Source: Patiria pectinifera (Eukaryota; Echinodermata; Asteroidea; Valvatida; Asterinidae). From it: a stretch of 64,000 bases of DNA. The notes beneath the pieces are model-generated. The model saw nothing but the letters and a program-made list of their open reading frames with translations. It was not told where the DNA came from and made no database searches. The DNA lies in the NCBI GenBank assembly GCA_029964075.1, contig CM057145.1, forward strand, positions 2,728,001 to 2,792,000, read 5' to 3'. Below, piece after piece: positions 11,601 through 22,500 of this stretch (its first letter is position 1; each line of letters opens with the position of its first letter). The translations under genes and the position numbers were made by a program.

Positions 11601-12705
11601 AGTGATTTGAATGATTCTTGTACTAAAAGAAAGCTTATGAATCGGGCTTCTGTATCCTATATTTTTAAAGTGCTACATGTAGGACTTCACTAAAACATTG
11701 GTCCAGACATTTGGGTTTCGCTTTTTTTTACTCACCCTGTATGTCTTACTTTTTGACTAGATTTTAAATTAAATATTTGGTGGTTTTCAAGTAAATGTAC
11801 GGGCGAATGATCGTATTGATGCAGTCGCATATGTGCTTGTGTTCTTGGGCAAGACACTTTACTACAATTGCCTCTCCATCCAGGAGTATAAATGGGGACC
11901 TGTGATAATCATATTGCAAATTGCAGTTGATACTTCACTTGTGTTCTTGGGCAAGACATTTTACTACAATTGCTTCTCTCTACCAAAGAATATAAATAGG
12001 TACCTGAGATAAGTATATTGCAAATTGGAGTTTCCGGTGTGCTTTTGTTCTTGGGCAAGACACTTTACTACAATTGCCTCTCCACCCAAGAGTATATATG
12101 GGTACCTGCGATAATTATATTGTAAATTGCAGTTGCTACTTCACTTGTGTTCTTGGGCAAGACACTTTACTACCATTGCGTACCTGCAACCACGAGTATA
12201 AATGGGTACCTTTGATATTTATATTGTAAATTGCAGTTGCTAGTGTGCTTGTGTTCTTGGGCAAGACACTTTACTACAATTGCCTCTCTCCACCCAGGAA
12301 TACAAATGGGTACCTGTGAGGGTTGAGACCTCATGGCCTGATGAACAGGGGTAATAGTTATGAAGCGCTGTGAGACTTTGGTGTGAAGTGCAAAATAAGC
12401 ACCGCATTATTATTGCTATACATTTGTTTGAAATGTTATTTGTTTTTTTAGCAGACGAACCAGAGAGGAAGCGCAAATCAAAATGGGGCGTTGTTCCCAC
12501 GGACACAATCCGACCACTTCTACCACTACCTACCCCCATCCAGCCATTCCCTATCACCATGGTAACCAGACCTCAGGTCAGCATGATGAGTGCCTTAGTA
12601 ACCAACCCCGTCACCATGGCTGCCGTTATACCAGCGACGACCGTCACAAAAACCACCGTTATTTCTTCCATTGGAGTTTTGAAAAAGCCAAAGTTGGACA
12701 AATGA
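5524..12705 (+). CDS. SAP30BP: SAP30-binding protein (HCNGP-like), seven coding exons
   Basis: Exons: 5524-5629, 6653-6768, 7634-7780, 8248-8324, 9129-9241, 10986-11219 and 12452-12705. All introns are GT-AG and the phases agree, giving 348 aa; the human protein is about 308. The acidic N-terminus (GGEDSEPDSEDES) matches the family start. PPEPTGRC at 111-118, followed by the IYEKLI, FNPHGWDESSYYEAL and KKERTKVEF blocks, is the HCNGP domain. After a Thr-rich linker comes KRKSKWG and a C-terminal KTTVISSIG block, both also in the vertebrate protein. Family knowledge: a nuclear partner of the SAP30/Sin3 corepressor, also linked to splicing of short introns. Adjacent KIF27 lies on the same strand about 3.8 kb downstream. 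The introns carry SINE arrays and DNA-transposon fragments. Confidence 0.93.
5798..6193 (+). mobile_element. piggyBac-like MITE, copy 1 (SAP30BP intron 1)
   Basis: A 396-bp element flanked by TTAA on both sides (5794-5797 and 6194-6197). The ends read CTCTAAC and GTTAGGG, that is, short terminal inverted repeats of CCCTAAC type. Four copies occur in this window. TTAA duplication with CCC-type ends is the hallmark of piggyBac. No ORF, so non-autonomous. Confidence 0.7.
6653..6768 (+). CDS. SAP30BP: SAP30BP exon 2
   Basis: Codes residues 36-74; acidic. Acceptor CCACAG, donor AAG|GTAAGT. The intron just upstream contains a repeat (about 6418-6632) related to one that precedes KIF27 exon 18. Confidence 0.85.
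6892..7280 (+). mobile_element. piggyBac-like MITE, copy 2 (SAP30BP intron 2)
   Basis: Same family as 5798-6193: starts CCCTAACCGCC and ends GAGTTAGGG followed by TTAA (7281-7284). The left flank is CTAA, one mismatch from TTAA. Confidence 0.68.
7310..7610. repeat. Tandem duplication, about 160 bp, two copies
   Basis: The stretch from AAAATTGAAAAGTATGATTT (about 7314) to about 7460 is repeated almost base for base from about 7463 to 7607 (both contain TGATCACATGAGGGCAGTAT). It sits just upstream of SAP30BP exon 3. Confidence 0.65.
7634..7780 (+). CDS. SAP30BP: SAP30BP exon 3
   Basis: Codes residues 75-123 and ends in PPEPTGRCSKHLQ, the start of the conserved HCNGP domain. Acceptor TTCAG, donor CAG|GTAACA. 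Confidence 0.88.
8248..8324 (+). CDS. SAP30BP: SAP30BP exon 4
   Basis: Codes DKISNFYKKRFNLNR onward (residues 124-148). Acceptor TTTCTAG, donor GAG|GTAAGT, phase 2. Confidence 0.87.
9129..9241 (+). CDS. SAP30BP: SAP30BP exon 5
   Basis: Codes residues 149-186 including IYEKLI, DELGSNFPSDVF and NPHGWDESSYYEAL, the best conserved part of the HCNGP domain. A minus-oriented SINE starts within about 30 bp of the donor. Confidence 0.9.
9265..9695 (-). mobile_element. tRNA-derived SINE, full copy plus an extra head
   Basis: Reading the minus strand, the tRNA-like B box (GGGGTTCGAATCC) is followed by CTTGGGCAAGCCACTTTACC, the CCCAGGGGTATAAATGGGTA block and a tail ending in TTTCATGCAACGG. A second head lies at about 9540-9695 with A box TGGTCTAGTGGTTTGGG and its own B box. 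The 19470-19835 element is the same family. Confidence 0.65.
10140..10895 (-). repeat. Tandem array of tRNA-derived SINE heads, about 153-bp unit, five copies
   Basis: Each unit, read on the minus strand, has an A box (TGGTCTAGTGGTTTGGG), a B box (GGGGTTCGAATCC or close) and the GGGCAAGCTACTTCACTCC block. Unit starts (CAGCGTAGTGTTC) at about 10293, 10445, 10599 and 10752 give a 152-154 bp period. A SINE head has thus become a satellite inside SAP30BP intron 5. Confidence 0.75.
10986..11219 (+). CDS. SAP30BP: SAP30BP exon 6
   Basis: Codes residues 187-264: a Lys/Glu-rich helix with KKERTKVEF, then a Thr/Val/Ala low-complexity linker. The donor G|GTATGT is followed 22 bp later by a foldback element. 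Confidence 0.87.
11242..11741. mobile_element. Foldback MITE, TACAGGGTGAG family, near-complete copy
   Basis: An almost perfect palindrome of about 500 bp centred near 11495. The ends read CACGGAGTGAGTG and CTCACCCTG, flanked by TA on both sides, and carry CGAAACCCAAATGTC inside. TA duplication suggests a Tc1/mariner-type origin. No ORF. Relatives lie at 31938-32373, 53280-53803, 51996-52643 and 50713-51014. Confidence 0.7.
11795..12420 (+). repeat. SINE body tandem array, about 103-bp unit, ending in an intact SINE tail
   Basis: GTTCTTGGGCAAGACACTTT recurs at 11841, 11943, 12047, 12149 and 12253 (102-104 bp period). The last unit continues into a SINE-like 3' part (CAGGGGTAATAGTTATGAAG, GCACCGCATTATTATT). 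It fills the end of SAP30BP intron 6 just before the last exon. Confidence 0.7.
12452..12705 (+). CDS. SAP30BP: SAP30BP exon 7 (last), tandem NAGNAG acceptor
   Basis: Codes residues 265-348 with KRKSKWG and KTTVISSIG, ending at TGA 12703-12705. The acceptor reads TTAGCAG, so splicing can start at 12452 or 12455. Both keep frame and differ by one Ala. Confidence 0.88.
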
Positions 12706-12732
12706 TACGCCATTGATTGAGGACACTTTTTG

Positions 12733-13500
12733 GCCAATCTGCTAACCATGGGAAATTTTTGCTTAGACAAATAGGTTACCAGCTAAAATGTAGTGGTTTT
12801 TACATCACCCGTGACTGGTCCCCGGCTAATATTTCCTAAGCATGGAAAATATATGCTTAGCAAAATAGGTTACCAGCTAAAATGTGATGGTTTCTATATC
12901 ACGCGTGACTGGTCCCCGGTTTTATTTCTTAAGCATGGAAAATATATGCTTAGCAAAAATAGGTTACCAGCTAAAATGTGATGGTTTCTTTATCACCTGT
13001 GACTGGTCCTCCGCTTATTTTTCCTAAGCATGGGAAATATATGCTTAACAAAAATAGGTTACCAGCTAAAATGTAATGGTTTCTATATCACCCGTGACTG
13101 GTCCCCGGCTAATGTTTCCTAAGCATGGGAAATATATGCTTAACAAAAATAGGTTACCAGCTAAAATGTAATGGTTTGTATATCACCTGTGACTGGTCCC
13201 CGGCTAATATTTCCTAAGCATGGGAAATATATGCTTAGCAAAAATAGGTTACCAGCTAAAATGTAATGGTTTCTATATCACCCGTGACTGGTCCCCGGTT
13301 AATATATTTATTTCCTAAGCATGGGAAATATATGCTTAGCAAAAATAGGTTACCAGCTAAAATGTGATGGTTTCTATATCACCTGTGGCTGGTCCCCGGC
13401 TAATATTTCCTAAGCATGGGAAATATATGCTTAACAAAAATAGGTTACCAGCTAAAATGTAATGGTTTTTATATCACCTGTAACTGGTCCGCAGCTTTTG
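12733..13500 (+). repeat. About 95-bp satellite in the SAP30BP 3' UTR, eight copies
   Basis: GGTTACCAGCTAAAATG recurs at 12774, 12869, 12962, 13058, 13152, 13247, 13349 and 13443. The unit also holds GACTGGTCCCCGGCTAAT and AAGCATGGGAAATATATGCT. It starts 28 bp after the stop codon and precedes the polyadenylation signal, so it is probably transcribed into the mature mRNA. Confidence 0.8.
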
Positions 13501-13709
13501 TAAAAGTTGCTATGCTTTTTTCTGTTATTCTGCTCATCAAAAATTGGTCACCAGTGAAAATTGTACTATTATTTATATCACTTTCAACTGGTGCCCAGCA
13601 TTTTGCTTGCATATAAAACCTGGTTGATAGTCGATAGTCATGCACAGATAAAAACCCTTTTGTACAACCAATTTTTTAGCTGGGAAAACTTCTCGTGTTT
13701 TTGTTTCTG

Positions 13710-13715
13710 AATAAA
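13710..13715 (+). terminator. SAP30BP: Candidate SAP30BP polyadenylation signal AATAAA
   Basis: AATAAA at 13710-13715 is followed by a GT/T-rich stretch (GTATATCTTGTTAGC). A second AATAAA lies at 13824-13829. Either would give a 3' UTR of about 1.0-1.1 kb containing the 95-bp satellite. Confidence 0.5.
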
Positions 13716-13927
13716 AACAGAGAAAGTGATTGAGATTGTATATCTTGTTAGCTTTTATTATGTAGTACATTATAACTTGTGTTTGTCACTAATTACATTT
13801 GCATGTACATTGTACATGCATCTAATAAATGAAAAAGATTACAGAAAAGCATATTGTATATGTCTTTGTTTCTCTAATGAAAGTCTTAATTACGTTTAAG
13901 AAGCTACGATTTAAAGTAACTAATTAT

Positions 13928-14410
13928 ACATGGAATGGAAAGATTGTTATTGTGGCAATACCCTCCAGCAAGTTTGAAGTCTGTAGACCCTCATCTAGTG
14001 GAGAAAATGCGATATAGGCTACAACCTTTTGCCGACTTTCTCTCTGTGTGTATTATTTTTCACTTGACTGCTCCTCCGAGGGCCTTGGCCCGCGCACACC
14101 TGGAGGTCTATATCTCAACTTTTGGACATGTGTTCAGTACAAATTCCCCAAACATTATACATGGATGGAAAGCTTGTTATTGTGGCAACAACCTCCAGCA
14201 AATTTGAAGTCTGTAGACCCTAATGTCGTGGAGAAAATGCGATATACGCTACAATTTGCTGCCGAGGTTTTTTCCGTGTGTATTATTTTTCACTTGACTG
14301 CCCCTCGGAGGGCCTTTTCCCGCGCATATACCTGGAGGTGTGTATCTCAACTTTTGGACATGTGTTCAGTACAATTCCCCAAACATTATACATGGATGGA
14401 AAGCTTGTTA
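13928..14410. repeat. About 230-bp direct duplication in the intergenic region
   Basis: The block ACATGGAATGGAAAGATTGTTATTGTGG (about 13928) through TGTGTATTATTTTTCACTTG recurs from about 14158, and its first part begins again at about 14390 (CATGGATGGAAAGCTTG). That gives two full copies and one partial. Non-coding. Confidence 0.6.
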
Positions 14411-14755
14411 TTAATTTTTATTTGTGATATGTGACACATTTCTGTTGAATATCAGGAAAAATGGTCAATTGACAAAAATAATAAAAAATGTAGCGTTGTA
14501 TTAACGAAAAACGCAACCCGAATTGAAGTCAACTTTCATGGAATGAAAACAACGGACTTGGTTTTCGGAAGAACTCAAGAAATAACTATTGTAACAAGCT
14601 GAAATTTTACCTATATATTTGTCGTCACATATAACACAATGGTATTGAATTTCGAGAGAATGGTTATATAATTAAAATGATATAACCATAAAAATGCAAT
14701 TTGCGCGAAAAAACAAACCGAAATTAAGCCCGTAGTACTTAAATGATCTTTCAAA

Positions 14756-15035
14756 AGAGGGCGCGCTACACAAAGCGTGGTCACCAACGTACAGACAAAA
14801 AAACACCGGCTTAATTTAAGTTACTGACAACCGGCCTAACTACTGAACAAAAACCAGAGCACTCGTTATGTGGACGATACGCCAAGAAATACCTTTTTTT
14901 TCCCCTGTTGACAAAATGTTTTAAGTGGGGACCACTATTTGTGTAGCGCGCCCTCAAATGAACCTGATGAAAATTAAACTGACCGAAAGAGCGCCCTCTG
15001 TGTCAGTCTAAATTTTAGAATGATATAGAGGGCGC
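14756..15035. promoter_or_regulatory. Cluster of AGAGGGCGC motifs between SAP30BP and KIF27
   Basis: AGAGGGCGC or its complement occurs at 14756-14764, 14991-14999 and 15027-15035, with a one-mismatch copy near 14946. AGRGGGCGC is the most constrained part of the bilaterian CTCF motif. The upstream CCAS half is missing at these sites, so a boundary role is inference only. Confidence 0.3.
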
Positions 15036-15477
15036 TCTTTGTGCAACCTTTGACACATTTTGTTGACATCGACACCGACATCGACATCGACAGATGCCGA
15101 GGGTAAACGTTCTAAACAAATTAATGGTAATTTCGAAATATTGCTTAAACGGAGATAATGTGGTTTCTCTAAACTGTACGCCATTTTTCATCACACAACT
15201 TTTACTTTAGTGATCGTTTTGGAAACACTGTGTTGGGAAAGATCGTGCGGTGCATTCCCCAAGTTCACGCTGCAGCTTCCCAATAATAATATTCGCTCAA
15301 CCAACTTTCTCGGCTCGTCGTATTTTTTTGATAGTGGATATTTTGCCGGAGGTAATGACGGCAAACTAACGATTACTAAAGGTTTGCCAGCGGCAATCCA
15401 TATCAACAGAGGGCACTGTACTCTTTAAAATAGGGCTGAATTATAAGATGTATTAAATTCTCACCAAAAGTTGTGTA

Positions 15478-15555
15478 GCACGTTTGGTGTAGTGGTTAAG
15501 CAAAGGCTCTAGTATAGTAAACGGGATGACTCGAGTTCGATTCCGACCGCACCAC
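15478..15555 (+). repeat. tRNA-like sequence (SINE head or tRNA pseudogene)
   Basis: It contains an A box (TTTGGTGTAGTGGTTAAGC) and a B box (GAGTTCGATTCC) at tRNA spacing and ends GCACCA, followed by T runs. The acceptor stem does not pair convincingly and no clean anticodon arm forms, so it is not called a tRNA gene. Confidence 0.4.
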
Positions 15556-16472
15556 ATTTTTAAGGTTTTTTTTTCTCATCCCCAAATAAATAAGAATATT
15601 CTTCTTTTATTATTTTAACATTTCTCAAACATTTTTTTGCAGAGTATTACATTTTTTTTTTTCAGATTTGTGGCTCTGGATGATTTTTTTAAAAGGGAAA
15701 TAAAGTCCAAAATTATAAAATGGTCTGAATCCCATCTTGTGAATACGAGGTAACAACGATAATTTTGGCATGGAGCCAGACTAAAACTTGTCACCGGAAA
15801 ATGTTTAAGTACAAAAAAACAGTAACTGCGCATGTTCAGTGCATATCCGGCAAACTAACGTTTACTAAAGGTTTGCTGTCTCCGGCAAAATATACACTGC
15901 CTACTTTTTTCAATTCACACAACACGGACCGAAGATCCTCATATCTCAAGTTCCTGTTTAGACATTTTCAGCAGCAACCTTGCCCGTTACAATCTGGCGT
16001 AGTCGGCAGGATATGTCAAAGGATGCCGTGATATTATTATTAGGACCGGAAAATTGAACTTTTACCATTCGTGATTTTTGCAATTATGCCTGGAGTTGTT
16101 GTGCAGCAAAATTAGGAATCTGCCGACACTATGTAATAACGCCCTCTGTCGTCCAATTTCTAGTTTTTTTATCGCATTTACAAATTCAGTGATGCTCAGA
16201 ACATGATTTTCTTGTCCAAAATGTGAAACAAGTCAGTTTTACAATATTTTCTATAACAAACTAATCCTCCAAATCCATTTATTTCTGAAAATTTCAGCAA
16301 AAGCAAATGTTGTACATTCCCTTAATTGAACTTTTATAAATTCTATCTTATTTTTGTTTTTATTTTTTTTCTTGTCAGAACAAACCATATGGGAAAATGA
16401 TGAGATGGTGTCAGTGCCATATCCTTAGTAATTTTGTAGAATCTGGCTGCTTTTGTCTCTGAAACAGCAACA

Positions 16473-16505
16473 ATGCAGGAGGTACCAGTACGCGTGGCCG
16501 TTAGG
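16473..16505 (+). CDS. KIF27: KIF27 exon 1
   Basis: Eleven codons ([11 protein letters not shown]) starting at ATG 16473; donor AGG|GTGAGT. This matches the family N-terminus exactly where the next exon (IRPFLPQE) must be joined. Confidence 0.85.
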
Positions 16506-19500
16506 GTGAGTATCCACGCCCTCAATCTAAGAGAACAAGTTCAGGGGAGGACCATTGGTTGGCTAACGTTAGCGGTTGATTTGTGATATCACTTGCGCCT
16601 GTGCATAAAAGCAAAGTGCAAGCGCTGATCAAAACATGATCGTAAAACCGAATGTTCCTGCACCCGATTTCACAAAGTTCCGTGACAACGGTTTACAACA
16701 CGTCGCAAATTACGACGTGTTTAGTGTTCATCGCAAAATAAGAAGCGTCCTTTTCTTAGCCAGTTTTATGCCATAAAATTACATGAACGAAAACTGAGAC
16801 ATTGTGTATAAAGTTGTAAATAGAAATGGCATTAAATAATTATGAATTAGCGTGGAAAATTGCTGTTGAAATTCCAAAGTTGCTATACAGTCCACTGAGA
16901 GCTTGTTTTCCTTTAAAATTACATTACAAATCCACCATTTTTTTTTACGTTTTACAAAATTTCGAGAGGAGATGCAACAACTCTTTGTTGAATATCAGAC
17001 GACTATTTACTGTACGCTAACTACATGTACATCAAAAATTGATGAAGGGCAAAAGCTAATTTAAAAATTGATGTGTTTTGTGAAATGGATCGCAGAACTG
17101 CATTGTAGGGATACGACGTACTGCAATGCATCGTAAGTTACGATGAGTTTCATGAAATTGGGTACTGGTTCCCACGGTGCTGTACAATGTGCGAGGGATG
17201 GGTAACCAGTGATGGAATCGTACTCCGTGCGCTGGCCCCAAAAAGTCAACTACCGTAGAGTAGTCCAAACATCATTCAATCGAAGTTGGTCATCAGTATT
17301 TCGCCAGCCAAGTTTGAGATCTCAATTCAACTTTTATAAACTTCAAAACAATCTTTTGCACCCGAGTGATAATGAAAGCGAGTTCAATATGGATTATAAA
17401 ATTATACCGACATAGTCCTATTTTGTTTTGCAGTGAACCACTCGGTAGCATCATTAAACCCTCCTGCTGTCTGAACAGTCACAGACAGTCAAAAAATCCT
17501 CTTCCCTGCCATGCCTTTTTTCACAGGCTAGTCACCAACAGTCATATTTCTAGCAAGCACTGTGACTAGTCAAACTCAGTCAACAGACAAAAGCAGGTGA
17601 CTGGTAGGCACAGCTGGCTTATCAATCACCTACAGTCAAAGCCTAGCTGTATCAAGTTACATAAACAGTCACAGCCAGTCAATCCTGCTTTATGTAGGCT
17701 GGGAGCTCTTAACTGTTGAAAACAGTCACCTGACTGATTTTGACTGAAAGGACAACTTGGCACATAGTGTATGTTTGCATAGGAGGGTTCATGTTAACGC
17801 TATAGTCCATCATTTGCAGCCATCCGAAAAGTAACTGGCGTAATTATTGTTGAAAAACATACTTGGTTGAAAGATAGTAAGGGGACTAAACTCCCTGTGA
17901 AATTAATCTTTCTGGCAAGCTGTCATTTGAAGAAATCAACGAAAAAAGGCCTTTCCAACGGTGCTTCTTAAGACGCACCGTAGGAAATTTAAATTAGTAG
18001 TTCGTTTTGTTTTGGGGCAAAGCGCGCGCAAGCGTTGGCACGACACACACGCGCACGTGGTTGCTATAATTCGTCGGATCAGTGCGCGACATCGCGTAGC
18101 TGCAATCGGCTCAGTGAGAACGTGTCGCGGACACTGAATTCAGGCCAAATTCAAAACATGATTCAGCAACTTTTGATTTGAAATTGAGATCCTAGAATGC
18201 TGTTTCTCTCGGAATGTACAGCTGAAGCTGAGCTGAAACTTCATCAGGTTAGTTGTTCAGTACCCTTCTTTAGATTTTGAGCATTTTTGTTGCTCCAAAC
18301 GAACAAAATGCACAAATTACAAATGATGGACTATAGCTTTAACGTAAACTCACTTTTTTGGGGTCTGTCTTCTTCATTGCTTGGCAAATATCTTGCAAAG
18401 AATTTTATTAGCATATCTGAAATTAAAAGCTTTTTTTTTTTTTTTAGATCCGCCCCTTTCTTCCCCAAGAGAAGCTGCATCATCATGAGAGTTGTGTGCG
18501 CGTGGTTCTCAACTCCAATCAAGTGATTGTCGGAAGAGATCGCGCGTTCACGTTTGACCATGTTTTGTCTTCAAAGATAAACCAGGTTTGCGATTTATTG
18601 TATGCCAATCACAAATTAAGTATTAGGTAATCACAAGTCCATCACAAGTCAGGCACAAGTCAGTCAAAAGTCAATCACAAGTCAATCACAAGTCAGTCAC
18701 AAGTCATTCACAAGGCAATCACAAGTCAGTCACAAGTCAATCACAAGTCAATCACAAGTCAATCACAAGTCAGTCACAAGTTAATCACAAGTCAATCACA
18801 AGTCAGCCACAAGTCAATCTCAAGTCAGTCACAAGTCCATCACAAGTCAGTCACAAGTCAGTCACAAGTTAATCACAATTCAATCACAAGTCAGTCAGAA
18901 GTCAATCACAAGTCAGTCACAAGTCAATCACAAGGCAATCACAAGTCAGTCACAAGTTAATCACAATTCAATCACAAGTTAATCACAAGTCAGTCACAAG
19001 TCAGTCACAAGTCAATCACAAGGCAATCACAAGTCAGTCACAAGTCAATCACAAGTCAGTCACAAGTCAATCTCAAGTCAATCACAAGTCAGTCACAAGT
19101 CAATCACAAGTCAGTCACAAGGCAATCACAAGTCAGTCACAAGTCAATCACAAGTCAATCACTAGTCAGTCACAAGTCAATCACAAGGCAATCACAAGTC
19201 AATCACAAGTCAATCACAAGTCAATAAACTCTGTTTCTTGTTCTTAACAGGAAGAAGTGTATAACATCTGTGTGAGCAGTTTAGTGGCCAGTTTCTTTGA
19301 AGGTTACAATGCAACAATCTTTGCGTATGGACAAACGGTACGTTCTTATTGTAATTTTCTTGCACCGAACTATTCCTCAAAAATGCTCTTAGCACTGTGG
19401 TTTGCAAGCCTGTAAAAACCTATTGAGAAATAAAGTCTGTCACTAGCCAATATGGACCATCAGGCCGGCGTTTATCTCCAGTTTCTGTGGCATGAAACGA

Positions 19501-22500
19501 CTGAGAATATTTCTATTCCTCCTGGATTGGATGCCAGTCCATCGCAGGTTACTCCCCAGCTAATGCCGGTACCCATTTATACTCCTGGGTGGAGAAAGGC
19601 AAGTGGAGTAAAGTGGCTTGCCCTAGGACACAAATTATGACCAGCAGCTGGGTTCGAACCCTTGACCCCCTGATCATGAGTCTGCTTTTGCCGGTACCCA
19701 TTCATACTCTTGGGTGAAGAGAGGCAAGTAGGGGTTAAGTGGCTTGCCCAAGGACACAACATGACCAGCAGCTGGATTCAAACCCCTGACCCTCTGATTA
19801 CGAGTAACGAACCCTAACCACTAGACCACACTTTCTCATAAGACAATGAAGAGTTTCACAGATAACAGTTATACACGTGCTTGCTTTCGTAGGGTTCTGG
19901 AAAAACCTACACTGTCGGGGGACATACGGCGGCTGCCTTGACCGAAGATGAACAAGGGATCATCCCAAGAGCGGTGCAACAAATGTACAACATCATTAAG
20001 GTACATATTATGTCTAAGATTCTCCCAAGAAAGCAAACAGTTAACCCTTCGAAAACCATTCAAAAGCCCCACTAGGAGAGACACACCATGTGCACCCTCT
20101 CTTGTTTTACTTTACTCTCGAGGACAATGCTTTGTGTTTCCTTTTGTCCCTGTATTACAACACTCTCTCGTAGACTAAGCACACAAACTTACTACAGAAG
20201 ACCGTTTCCAACAAAAGACCCAACTCCCGAGGACTGAAAGGATCTGTTGTTCTCCTTTTGTGTGTCGGTCCTCGGGGGTTATGTAGAACACATTCAAAGA
20301 GGTTCGCAGGTATTGCGCGAAGTATTTACTTATTTTATTCCGAATGTTCACAAACCCTTCGCATGAGTGGCTGGCGTCATGAGCAACGCGTTCAAATATC
20401 TCTCCCAGTGGTCTCCCCCAACTCTCCCTTTCTTACCGTTGAGGGGGTACTTGTGCGTGCAGCCCATAGATATGTCGTACCTGTTTACAAACTTTTGTTA
20501 ACAAAAAATCTGTTTACAATTTCTTTGCATCAGGAAAACCACAACGTAGAGTACAACCTGAACGTGTCGTACATTGAGATCTATAAGGAGGAGCTCAAAG
20601 ACCTGCTGGATTTGGAGACTAGCAGCAAAGAGATGCATATCAGGGAAGATGAGCACGGAAACACTGGTAAGTAACGGCTTGAAGCAAAACCAACAATTGT
20701 CATCATGGGGCGAGTTGGATCAAGGACCAAGGTTAACTAGTGGTTGGTTCGTGACGTACCTAGCGCATGCGCGCTGAAGTTAAAGTGCGAACGACTAGTC
20801 AAACTATTGTCATGTCAACAACTGTCAAAAACTAGCGGTCGGGCAATTATACAACACTTGTTGTTTCTCTTTATTTACACAATAATAATGATTGTGTATA
20901 GTTTAGGACATCTTACATTATCGCCAGTATTATTGTACAATGGTGACAAAAGTGACATAATCATAAACTAACATGGAAAAACTGTGCAATAAAAATGATA
21001 TTTAGCGCTCGCAGTTTCGTTTTCCGCCATTTTCGTAGATAGTTGGTCCCCTCTGTACTATGCTATAGAAATTGCTGTTGGTAACCAGCTATAAATCGTT
21101 GCGCGACCAGCCGCAGTAGGTTGGTTCCAAATAGTTGACTAGACAGAGTTTGAACTATGATTAACCATTGGTCAACAATAGTTCTTGCGTGAACTTACCC
21201 TGAGTTTGTCATTTTCAAACGGTGGAGTTATCATTGAAGGTATAATTGTTATTGAAATGTGTGATCCTGATGTGTCATCATAGCGATGTGTCATTTGTCA
21301 TTGTACTTCGTCTTTTTAACGGCGCTCTGCATGCAACTTTGAACCAATATGGCATACAGTTGCAGCTGGCAGTTTCGAATATTCGAATATTCAGTCAAAC
21401 ACAGTTTTGAGTAGTCGAACTCTAAATTATTTGAAAATGACAGCCCTAGCATCTTGATTTGTCATCTTCACTCTGTGGTGCGGCCATTATTGTAATGTGC
21501 CATTGTTATTCGAATGCGTCATTGTCATTGTGACAATTGTCACCCAGGTCCGTCATTATGATGTGTCATTGTCGTTTTGATGTCATTATGCAGTTGTCAT
21601 TGGTGCGACTGAGGTCGCCTGTGACAGTCTTGATGAAGTCTTGAACTGCCTGGCGATTGGTTCAGCTCATCGGCACACCGGAGCTACAAACATGAACGAA
21701 GTCTCAAGTCGATCACACTCCATCTTCACTATAGCATTACGTAAGTCACTGTCTTTGTCCTTTGTATGTCTTTTAATAAGGTAGTATACCACTTTTAAAA
21801 TGTCCAACGCTGTTCTGCTAAAATCTAGCAAAGCATGTACGTGCCTCTTCAGAACTTAACAGAAGGCAGAGATAGTCTTGAAACTCGGTTGAACTAACGA
21901 TAAGGACATATGTTGTGGTTTTCAATTAACCCTTACTCCCTAGGTATTTTTGCTAGGATGCAACCTCAATCCTGCAGAATACTCCCACTGCCTCCATTGC
22001 ATACTGCCTCAATCCTGCAGAATCATCTGTGATTTCTTGAATGTGGTCCTTGGAGGGGTGACCACTGCCTCAATCCTGCAAAATCCTCCAGCAATCACTG
22101 TCAGCACGTTGAGGCAGAGCCAGTGACATCCTGGAGCAGTGCGGAGGATTTCAAGTATACTCTACGCCTAAATGTATGCACGGCTGAGCATAAACAACAC
22201 AATGTCCGGCCCAAGACCTTGACACAGTGCATCCTCATCAGCTGTGCATTTTTGCTATATAGCCTCAATCCTGCAAAAATCCTCCATTTTGCAAAGAGGA
22301 TTTTGGAGGACTTGAGAAAGTTAGGGTTAATGTTCTCTGCACTGTCCGAGTCCTTTTAATGAAGCAATATACCACTTTCAAATTTTCCAAAGACTGTATT
22401 GCTAAAATATCTAGCAATGCATGCACCAGCATATTCAGAACTTAACAGACTGCAGAGATAGTCTTGAAACTTGGTAGGGCTAAAGTTGAGGACATATTTT

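Noticed and set aside
18627-19225. Regularly spaced repeats resembling a CRISPR array
   Set aside because: Units are 11 bp without unique spacers and the DNA is eukaryotic; it is a minisatellite. The same applies to the other arrays here.
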